Assembly: GCF_963675165.1 (NCBI RefSeq)
Contig: NC_087389.1
Span: 3,346,830-3,410,829 of the forward strand
DNA from: Halichondria panicea
Lineage: Eukaryota; Porifera; Demospongiae; Suberitida; Halichondriidae
Direction: 5' to 3'
Length of the DNA: 64,000 bases
Of the stretch, positions 55,559-64,000 are shown piece by piece. Made by a program: the position numbers and the translations under genes. The notes under the pieces were generated by a model. It searched no databases, was not told the origin of the DNA, and saw only the letters and a program-made list of their open reading frames with translations. Position 1 is the first letter of the stretch. Every line of letters starts with the position of its first letter.

Positions 55559-58500
55559 TCATTGAACATAATACTGAGCAGGGACAAATGGTAACTTAAC
55601 TACTTCTGCTCTCAACGATGCATTTCTAATTTGTAGTTTCAGTTTTGTCCCTTGTTTGCCAAGTGTTCTAGGGACATAAGCCATTGCAACATATGCTTCA
55701 AGTTTAGGACTGGGCCCTCCAGATGTAACGTGTCCTATATTATTGCCATCCATATCCTGAACAATCACACCCTGTCGAATAGGTCGTTTGCTTTTTGATA
55801 TGAGACCGACTCTCCGGTTTTTGGGTTTGTCTTTTAGCTGCCTCTGTATCACATCGCTTCCAATGAAGTCTCCCATCTTTCTGCGTCGCTGGCCTGTAGC
55901 CAAAAAATATTTGTTTAACACTAAAACATACAGTTACATCACTTACTGATGCACCAAGCAAGTCCAGCTTCAATAGGTGTTATGTCCTCAGATATATCGT
56001 TTCCATATAGACAAAGCCCTGCCTCAAGTCTCAGGATATCCCTGGATCCCAAGCCTGCAAGCTTTACTTCACTAAATTTGCTCAATTTGGACACTAATGT
56101 GTTAACTTCACAACTTGGCACAGAAATCTGAGAGAGAAATTTGTTATGACATTGTGTATAATAATTATTATAAAAGCAGTAACTTATCGTCTAATCTAAA
56201 AATGACTTAGACCATAGAGATAGGGATTGGAAACGAAAATGTTTGCGTGAAACGCTCCGCATTATAGGGTGTGGCTAAAACTACTTATTTATAGTCAGCA
56301 TGCTCATTACCTGTCTTGACTGCCCTACAATGTGCTGTACATACATAGTAAGTGAAATTGATCACTTATTATTTAGCTCTAAAAAGTCGAGTAAAGCAGT
56401 TTGAAGGACTATGCTGCAAACGTTTATCCATGGCATGAAGCCATTCTATGTAGCACTTAGATACATAATAACAGGAGTGCATGATAATAACCAAGTCAAG
56501 CAATATCCTTCGACTTCACAGTAGGGAAAGAGACATTAAATCAACAAAAATTGAAACAGAGTAAAGAAAAGGGACTTAGAGCTAGTCAGTGGTATAAACT
56601 TACTTCTCTAGAGTACCTCCCAGCCCCTGAGTCATTGCTAGTGGATAGGAGAGCTATAAAAACAGTTAAATATACAACCTCGGAACGGTTAGCTGCGAAA
56701 ATATTTGCAAGCACGAAATATAACGCAAGAGTGTTTCAACCTTTTACACAGGGAGGCCCGATCGTTTCCAATCCCCTTCCTTTTCAATCTATGCTTAGAC
56801 CCACAATAATTATAATTATGATGTACATGTATCACCTCAACTCCATCTTCACCTGTGTACCCACACCGTGTCACCCTGCACTTTGGTACTCCAAACACTT
56901 CCATCACTGCACTTTCCATAAAGTGCAGTTTTTTAATGTCGTCTTTAAGTCCTTGTGAGAGCACATGTTGCATTTTTGGGCCTGTAGAGTTTTGGTTTAA
57001 ATTCACAACTATTTACCCGTGCGTTTTCTAAATTACACTACCTACCTTGAAGAGCAATTAAAGACATGTCTTCACGTGCTACCAGCTTCACATCCCGCCC
57101 TGAGAACTTACGCTGTATCTGATCCTTTAAAAGTTTAAAACTACCTCAAATTCAGCACACACTAATCAAAGTTAACTGACATTCAAATGTTGCATATCTT
57201 TATCTGCACATCCAGCATTAGCCACAACATAAAACGACTGTGGTCCGGTCCTGGTTATGATGCAATCATCTATTATTCCTCCCTTGTCATTAGTGAACAC
57301 AGAGAGAGCTCCTGAATGTACATAACTACAATGTATGTGCATTCACGATCATAGATAAATATCTGTCAGGGTTTCATACAGGATTTTTAGCCAGGGAGGA
57401 AATGACGACGGCCGTACGGCGCTGAAAATTTGGGGGTCCGGGGGGCAGCTCCCGGAGAAAATTTGGCAGAATGAATGTCTAAGGTGCAATTTGGAGGTTT
57501 TTTGTGCTTAAAACTGGTTCTTAACTGTTCTTACGCAATTGTACACCTTCACCTCACCTGAAGCAGAAAGCTACTACATTGACCTCTAGTGTGTGTACAT
57601 GCAGAGCCTATTGTCTCACTATGTACTAGCCTTCTTCACTGGCCTCCCTTGAGGAGAAGGCCTGCTATTGACTGCTTGCGCATGCGCAAAATTATTGGAT
57701 ATTTGTGACAGGCTCTGGGAAAAGGGACATAATTATTGGAGCAGGCTATAATTTTTGTGATTTAAACACCAGATGATAGAGCAAAGAATTGCCTATGCAT
57801 TGATATGCTTAGTTTGCACATACCTCTTTTCATGCCTGAGTTATGCGCAAAATTATTGGATATTTGTGACAGGCTCTGGGAAAAGGGACATAATTATTGG
57901 AGCAGGCTATAGTTTTTGTGATTTAAACACCAGATGATAGAGCAAAGAATTGCCTATGCATTGATATGCTTAGTTTGCACATACCTCTTTTCATGCCTGA
58001 GTTATGCGCGTTGGAAACTCAAAGCTTTGAAACAGCGGTATTGAGAAATGCCCACTCAGAGGAGGTTGGACACGCGTCATAATGGTTTACAGAGGAAATG
58101 TGTGTACATAGAGAGATATACGGAAACTTGGAGAGAACAACTAGTAGCTATTCAGCCAAGTCAAAAGCCTGCAAGCGATTTTAGCACTCCATACTAGTAG
58201 TAAATGACTCTAAAAATACTGACTCAGCAGGATCGAAAAGGATCGATTTTAAGCGTATTCATGGGATTGACTAACAGATGACTACGGATGACGCGTGTCC
58301 AGCCTCCTCTGACGCCCACTTAAAGATTACTAAATTGGGTAATGGTGGCTGCTTAGACGAAGCTCTTCGGCTGGATTCAGAGCATCAGATTTTGCAAAGA
58401 GGTAGTAGAAAGACTGTAGATAACTATAAGCCAAGAAAAAATATTGTGAGATTATACTCTGTCGTCTATAAATCTGGCTATTGCTCAAAACCAATAATTA

Positions 58501-61198
58501 TCTGCTCCTGTCAATATGTCCCTTTTCCCGAGCCTGTCACACAAAATGTCCTGAATTTATCACGAAAATTTCCGTACAGTTGAGCCCTCGATTATCTGAA
58601 TTCTCGATTATCCGAATGAAGATTCTAATAGCAAACGCCAAACGCTTCAGCTTAGCCTAATAGTATAGTTTGCTACCTTGTTCTGTCCACTGACGCATTA
58701 TGTCCAAGACTAGTACATTTGTAAAGCATTGAAAGTCATACACAGAGCTAGCTAGCTAGAGAGAGCTGTAGTTTGTTGTACAGCTATTTTCTTTCTGGTA
58801 GAGTTGGTAGAGTCAGTAGCAGTAGTATAGTAGACTTTCACCAAAGTTAGTATTAGATGGGCGTGGCCTATCCATTAGGCTATTATGCATGGGGCACATA
58901 TACGGCTTGGCTGCTCACAAAATTAGCTTCAGTAAGCAAAACCTCAATCAAAACGTAAGGTAAACAGAGCTGAGTACCAGCGGGCCACCAAAATATTTTA
59001 CTTTTGATGTCAGCATTCAAGAGTTACTAAGTAAGTACTAATTCAGGCTGAGTACAAACACACTATTAATTGTACATACCTGATCCATCATTCAACCGTT
59101 GCAAGTCAATGGGAGATACAGTTTCTAGAAACTCTCGAGAATCTGCTCCACTGACTTCCATCTGTATGGATGCAACCAGTACCGTTTAGACAGTTAAATA
59201 CAGATGCAAGGGAAAACATGGGACCATTGTAATGTACGTATAACCATAACACACAGTGGAACCTCTATTATAACGGAAACTATTGGGACAGCTTTTTGAC
59301 GTTAATTGAGTTAGGTGGGCGCTTGCACGGTTCAGTAGCCATAAAGTACATGTACATGTACTCTAAGGTCAGATAGAAAAAACTGGAGTCAAGTTGTACC
59401 AGAACACGGTCACTGAAGTAGAAAGCTAGAAATGATTGTGGTGGTTGCTGCATCCTAGAGCATACCTCACAGGAGCCGACTCCAGGCTTCTTTGCTGACG
59501 TTGCTGTGATCCTAGTCCACAGTGCACTACACTAAAACTCCATTCTCCATTCTCACACTACTCTCAAAAGTTTCACTCTAGTCTCTAATTGCTCCCGTAG
59601 GTTACTTGCTGCTTAGCCAGCTTCCCACTACATGTATTGTATAACACTCTTCTGGTTTCTATAATTTATCAACAACCGAGGGTTAGCACTTCAGTGCTCT
59701 AGTTTTGTCTGTTTGTTTGTGACCTGGATGCCATAGCACTGCGTTTACAGCATGGATGCCTCCACACAACAAGTTATTAGTTAAAAGTGGCAGATTTCGA
59801 TGTTAAAGCATCGTTGTCGTATAAAAGCAAGCAAAACATACGAAAGCTAAGAAGCTTGAACTTGCACGTTGTTTTCCAATAATTACACTAATGGCTCAAC
59901 AAAGTGTTTAAGTGACTGTTATTGGCTTTGGACTCCGAGGAGCTGGTGTTGTTGTCTAGATCACCAGTATCGATCATCACATAAGTATGCCTCGGTGCGC
60001 ATCCTCAAGCGAGATATCCGGTTGTGTGTGTGCGTGTGTGTGTAGACTGCTACAGTTGCTCAAGGATCAATGAAGTGCAAGTAAAGGCTTCTAGTCATGT
60101 TTTCTTGGATTTTAATTCGTGGATTTGCAAAATAATACTTTGTTCGTGAGTTAAGCCTAGTTTGCTTACATAATATCAGAACCAGTGGCTGCTCTCTCCA
60201 ACAAAGTGATTTTTACAGATCCGGACACTCTTGATTCTTCTATTTTACTGCTGAGTCTTCTCTGAGGGTCTTTGGAGCAACTTAAAGTCTAGCACAAAAT
60301 TTAATGTGTGTACACCTTGTAACTGAGGCTGGCTTACAGCTCACTATTAATTATTCTAGTACCGATGACGCTAACAGAAAGTGTTATTTTAGTGTGAACA
60401 TGCATCAACTCTAAAAGCATAAAGATTTTCCTTGCACGCATAGCCTGCATCTTTCTTAGTATCTGCATTACAGCTTACTGCAACTCTTCATTTTGCATAA
60501 CACGTCAATCAATAATATTTACTATCGTATAGCGGGTAATTTTCGTGGGGTAAAAAATTGGAAAACGATGGTTTTCGTGAGTTTTAGTCTCGTTGCCTGC
60601 ACTACATTCATACGTTCCGGTAAGCCACGCCTACGTTAAAATCCCACGAAAATTACCCGCTATACGGTATCACTTGTGCAAAAATGATTTTTTTTTCCAC
60701 TCAACGCTGACATAATCCACGTGGGTGTTGACCACGCCCCATGCATAAACCAAAAATAGTGGCAGTTATACACCAATGTCAAAGGTCTTTATGCTAGTAC
60801 CCAGTTTAGGCACACAATGAAGTCCCGCCCCTGCTTCCGGAAGTAATTAAAGGTTGGACGCGATGCCGTTAGATATAGACTGACCTGGAGCATATGAGAG
60901 ACATCGAACAAAGACACACTGTTGCGTGTATGAAGAGCTGAGTCAGTGATGGACAGTTCATACGCCATAGGCATGGACCACCCAGCGTAAGGCACCATTT
61001 TCCCTCCATTAGACACATGGTATTCATGGAGAGCAGTCTTGAACAACTCCTGAAAAAAAATGTATGATCTAGATCTACAACATTGTACACAACTATTACC
61101 ACATTGCTTGAGCTAGTTCTCAATGACTGCAGCAGAAATGGTGCTTGTCTGAAGCGTCTTACCAGCCGCCAGTTCCTCAATATTCCAACAGTCACCAT
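55559..61198 (-). CDS. AMT: Aminomethyltransferase, glycine cleavage T-protein (mitochondrial)
   Basis: Transfers the methylene group from lipoyl-bound aminomethyl on H-protein to tetrahydrofolate, releasing ammonia, in the mitochondrial matrix. Eight minus-strand exons: 61198-61100, 61049-60885, 59161-59080, 57311-57181, 57124-57046, 56981-56836, 56127-55947 and 55893-55559, giving 405 residues against 403 in human. Residues 1-33 are rich in Arg/Leu/Ser and lack acidic residues, as in a mitochondrial targeting signal. Next come [14 protein letters not shown], the SLFDVSHM block and GGIIDDCII, the region that holds the catalytic aspartate in characterised T-proteins. Further on are CGYTGEDG and the C-terminal folate-binding GHVTSGG.SP. 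The start shares a 199 bp promoter with AK9. Confidence 0.95.
57312..59079. repeat. AMT intron 3
   Basis: 1.8 kb. Contains a truncated CAGGGTTTCATACAGG element (from 57367), a 161-bp tandem duplication (57682-58003), arms of a larger inverted repeat (58490-58560 mirrors the tandem unit; 58289-58316 mirrors about 58052-58080) and a short run CTCGATTATCTGAATTCTCG near 58590. The plus-strand frame at 58278-58583 is made of these arms and is not regarded as a gene. Confidence 0.55.
57682..58003. repeat. 161-bp tandem duplication
   Basis: The copies 57682-57842 and 57843-58003 begin ATGCGCAAAATTATTGGATA and appear to differ at about one base (GCTATAATT vs GCTATAGTT). Such identity implies a recent duplication. 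Confidence 0.85.
59162..60884. repeat. AMT intron 2
   Basis: 1.7 kb. Contains family B pieces (about 59394-59703 ending in GCACTTCAGTGCTCTAGT, then a 5' block to about 59880), the 5' part of family A (59989-60173) and a perfect-ended MITE at 60523-60669. The stretch 60180-60520 shows nothing recognisable. Confidence 0.5.
60523..60669. mobile_element. 147-bp foldback MITE
   Basis: The left end TATCGTATAGCGGGTAATTT(TCGTGGG) mirrors the right end (CCCACGA)AAATTACCCGCTATACGGTA with one mismatch over about 27 bp. Single ends of the same family occur at about 26461 and 16064. Confidence 0.8.
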
Positions 61199-61397
61199 AA
61201 CTGTACTGAACTGGAGGTTCAGCTCAGATGAAGTCTAAAGCATGCAGCAGATCAGAGTCTAAAGGGAAAAGTCCCACACCCTCTTCCTCTCTGCTGTGAA
61301 AACCACTCCCTTTCTCCCAGGCAGGAGTTGCCATAGAAACACGTGCTTGATCAAAAAGCATAGATCAAGAGAACAATTCAACGTACTTACATTCATA
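61199..61397. promoter_or_regulatory. Bidirectional promoter AMT / AK9
   Basis: 199 bp between divergent start codons. It holds the X-box and E-box described separately, placed nearer the AK9 side. No TATA box was recognised. Confidence 0.55.
61327..61345 (+). promoter_or_regulatory. RFX-type X-box (61327-61340) joined to CACGTG E-box (61340-61345)
   Basis: GTTGCCATAGAAAC fits the RFX X-box consensus (GTNRCC, short spacer, RGNAAC) and ends 57 bp before the AK9 ATG. CACGTG begins on its last base. X-boxes near start sites are the hallmark of ciliary and flagellar genes in animals. Confidence 0.65.
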
Positions 61398-64000
61398 ATG
61401 GAGAGAGAAGATCAGGTTTGTTTTTGTAGCACCTAGTTTAATATAATTTGGGTGGAGGCCTGGGAGCTGGAAGTGAACTATAAAGCTACATGTACGCGCA
61501 CGCGTACCTACTGTGATAGCTCCATGTTTTTGAGACAACCATTACTATACTTGCAAGTGAAAAACCTTTGCGAGTGATCCACTTTTACAATCTAACCTTT
61601 GCATTCTGGCAAGGGTGGTGTCATAAAGTACTGGTACCGTAATTAGTATAATTATAATAGTAATTAGTATATTTAAATTATAATAGTATGGCTAAGAGTG
61701 CAATATGGCAAGAGTAACAAGAATGGCAAGGATACTAAATGCATGAGGCGTAGCCGAGTGCTATTAACCTTGCCAGTGCTGCACGAGTAGCCATAAAACT
61801 ATTGATTGTTAATCGTTTGTGATGCAGTTATAAGGACATTTTTAGCTGCAGTTTCGGTAAAAAAAATTAGCCGCAGCTGTTATTCGGTCGTCAAGGCAGT
61901 AATTGCACGTCGTTAATGACGACGTGCAATTACTGATACGCGATTAATCACTGTACGAATCACAGTGAATAATAGGACAACATGCGATTACATCAATTAC
62001 AGCGCCACGTCAGCATCAGCATAATTTTTTAGGTCCTAAAATAAACGCCAACCGTTGCTGGAATTATTTTTTCTGGCCCTTTTTACTAGCTGTAGAACGT
62101 AAGCACCACCATAATTTAGACGCCAGCTGGGCTGAACGCAAATTTTTTGTGTTCTAATTTAAAAGATGCACCACTCAGAAAATTAATTTTTTCTGGCGCT
62201 CTTACATCAAATACGGTATACATGTAGATATTTACATGTAGATATTTACGATTCTTTTGTTGCGAAGCGCTCAAAAATAGCAAACGTTTGATGCTCCAAA
62301 ACATTCTAGTAATGCGGTATAAATTACCTAGGCAAGTGCTTCGTGCTGTGAATTAGGCCACCATTAATTATTCACGCTGTTTTTTGTTTTAGACTTCATA
62401 ATAAAAGAGAAAAAGTATCGAATGTGTGCAGACGGTGCATCTCAAAGTAACGTGACTTTCTGTCTGAAACGCGTAATCAATAATGACAATCTGGCACTAA
62501 CATTATTGCTGCCTCGAGGCAAGTGGTGGCTCCAGGCGCTCAGATTGATCAGTTACCAAACAGGAAGTCATGTTACATCTGATGCAAGAAAATGTTGTGG
62601 ACTCTTGATTTCAACTGTTACGGTAAAATGCATTAAGAAGCCTTTTGTGTCGTAAGACATGGACTGGTCATTGTTACTCTAGGTAGATTGGCTGGCAGAA
62701 TGTGCAAGGGTGTTAAGAAATGCAATACTAAATGTACCGTATTTATTCAATTCAAGGCAACACTTTAACGAAACCAGAGGGCGCTACATGTACATGTACT
62801 TTTAGAAATCAGAAATTACCTAAGATGAAGGTGCCGCATAATTGGGGAGGGTCACCTTAAATTGAATAACATGGTACGTACGCTATAGCTTGTCTCAACC
62901 TTGCAGTAAACGTTTAGATACTGGCATGCCTAAAACAGATTTCCATTCACTCACACTATGAACATGGATGTACATGTACGTAGCTCCTAGTAATTCACCT
63001 GCCATGGTTTAGCTTTATGGACGGAGGGTAAAAAAAACATGATGTGTATATTTAAAATATTATAGGCAAAACGCGAAAACGCGAAGAAAACATATCCCTG
63101 CCAATCCTGTTTAATCTATGCTCCAATCCTATGTTACGTGCATAATTCTACATCATAATTGTATGTCATAGGGAGAATTGGACATTCTTTCAAGAAAGCC
63201 TGTGTGCTTTCTTATAGTCGGAAAACCTGTGAGTTGAATGTGTGTATAGTGATTATTTTGTAATGTGTGTATATATAGTGATTATTTTGTAATGTGTGTA
63301 TAGTGATTATTTTGTAATCTGTACACACATTTGGAAATGTCAGACACTCATTCTGTATACCGTAAATCACAATTAAGAGGCTAGCTAGAGATAGAAAAAT
63401 TATATTGTCTAGGTATTTGGAAGGTCAGTCACTCTACTATATAGCCTCGATTCCAGGCCGCATGTGAACATATTTATTTTCAAGCGGCCTGGAAACCGAA
63501 CGTTGGTCAGCTGATACAAAATACGAATTTTAGAATTGAGGTTAGGTGAATGATACGTTTTACAATTAAGGCTTTTGTCTTTTAGAGGTGCATATATACA
63601 CTGTATATTATTTTGGAGGGCCACATAATTTATATGTTAATTCATGTATTTGTCATTTGTAGGGCACAGGAAAAACCACTTTAGCAAGAAATTTGTCTTC
63701 CATTTGGAAATGTCATCATGTAGATGGTCTCACCACTATTGATGAGGCTATTCAACGAAAAACTGCTCTTGGTGAAGAAGTAGGTCATTTCAACACGTTG
63801 CTATAATTATTATTATTTAGCGTCTGCAGATAAAATAATGATTGCATGTTGTGTCTTTTCTTTTCTAGGCAGAACAGGTATTGAGAAGTGGTAAAGAGAT
63901 CAGTGGTAGCAAATTGATCCAATTGATTACTGAAAAGCTCCATTCCCCTGGTGTTGCCCATTACGGTAATGTTGATGCACTGCGGCAATTAGTGCTGAGG
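61398..64000 (+). CDS. AK9: Adenylate kinase 9, N-terminal part (3' end outside window)
   Basis: Large multi-domain nucleoside mono/diphosphate kinase; animal AK9 is linked to sperm flagella and cilia. Exons: 61398-61415 (tentative, MEREDQ), 63172-63228, 63663-63779 and 63869 to the window edge. The translation has LSRKPVCFLIVGKP followed by GTGKTT, giving Walker A GKPGTGKT at residues 23-30. It then continues SSIWKCHHVDGLTTIDEAI and ITEKLHSPGVAHYGNV, matching the start of AK9 (SKPVCFVVFGKPGVGKTTLA in human). Only about 108 residues of a protein usually near 1900 are visible. The first exon is short and its GTTTGT donor is weak; a second possible first exon begins at 62422. Confidence 0.85.
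61416..63171. repeat. AK9 intron 1
   Basis: 1.76 kb. Contains a block at 61705-61800 related to 10550-10700, the hairpin 61897-61935, a repeat shared with 50660-50797 (about 62085-62220) and an imperfect TIR element at about 62735-62876 (TACCGTATTTATTCAATTCA / AATTGAATAACATGGTA). An open frame at 62422-62655 is discussed as a possible alternative first exon. Confidence 0.5.
61897..61935. repeat. Perfect 17-bp hairpin
   Basis: Arms CAGTAATTGCACGTCGT and ACGACGTGCAATTACTG surround the 5-base loop TAATG. It shares the TAATTGCACG core with the hairpin at 10423-10475. Confidence 0.85.
63236..63322. repeat. Three-copy minisatellite, unit ~29 bp
   Basis: The unit GTGTGTATAGTGATTATTTTGTAAT is repeated three times between AK9 exons 2 and 3. 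One copy has an extra TATA. Confidence 0.75.

Noticed and set aside
58278..58583. A 101-codon plus-strand frame within AMT intron 3
   Set aside because: It is built from arms of the local inverted repeat, has no recognisable protein features and lies in an intron on the opposite strand. It was treated as chance.

Overview
This window is metazoan nuclear DNA: intron-rich genes with short GT-AG introns, moderately AT-rich sequence, and non-coding space filled by many small inverted-repeat transposon relics. Ten animal genes were reconstructed exon by exon. Every complete model keeps reading phase across all junctions, and five of the lengths match human proteins closely. Very short intergenic gaps, a compact gene order and a tudor-domain germline-type gene suggest an early-branching animal, most likely a demosponge. 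That placement is inference, because no ribosomal or mitochondrial marker is present.

Layout, left to right: CAPZA (+, 5' end missing, 74-1625), KLHL18 (-, 3881-13344), NSUN5 (+, 13525-25979), an F-box/WD40 gene (-, 26004-30707), RAP1 (+, 31262-32402), METTL5 (-, 32619-33272), a tudor/CCCH gene of RNF17/TDRD type (+, 33476-51825), CIAO2B (+, 52577-55510), AMT (-, 55559-61198) and AK9 (+, 61398 to beyond the window). Strand alternates at all but one step. This gives head-to-head pairs whose start codons lie 180-555 bp apart (KLHL18/NSUN5, F-box/RAP1, METTL5/tudor, AMT/AK9) and tail-to-tail pairs as close as 24 bp (NSUN5/F-box gene) and 48 bp (CIAO2B/AMT).

The genes do not form one pathway. 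They cover actin capping (CAPZA), cullin-3 and SCF ubiquitin-ligase adaptors (KLHL18, F-box/WD40), rRNA methylation (NSUN5 for 28S m5C, METTL5 for 18S m6A), small-GTPase signalling (RAP1), probable germline/piRNA scaffolding (tudor gene), cytosolic iron-sulfur targeting (CIAO2B), mitochondrial glycine cleavage (AMT) and nucleotide-kinase function in flagella (AK9). Two divergent promoters carry recognisable sites: paired CACGTG boxes (METTL5/tudor), and an RFX-type X-box abutting a CACGTG box (AMT/AK9).

The large introns (KLHL18 intron 1, several NSUN5 introns, tudor introns 1 and 5, AMT introns 2 and 3) hold most of the repeats. These include a ~550-900 bp family 'A' in both orientations, a ~620 bp family 'B' ending in a small hairpin plus CTAGT (Helitron-like), pogo/Tigger-like TA-flanked MITEs, CAGGG-ended TIR elements with 5-6 bp target duplications, a 1.74 kb element with ~120 bp terminal inverted repeats, a LINE fragment with an intact 364-codon frame, inverted copies of an ATGCAT-rich satellite, and several perfect short hairpins. 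No tRNA, rRNA or CRISPR was seen.
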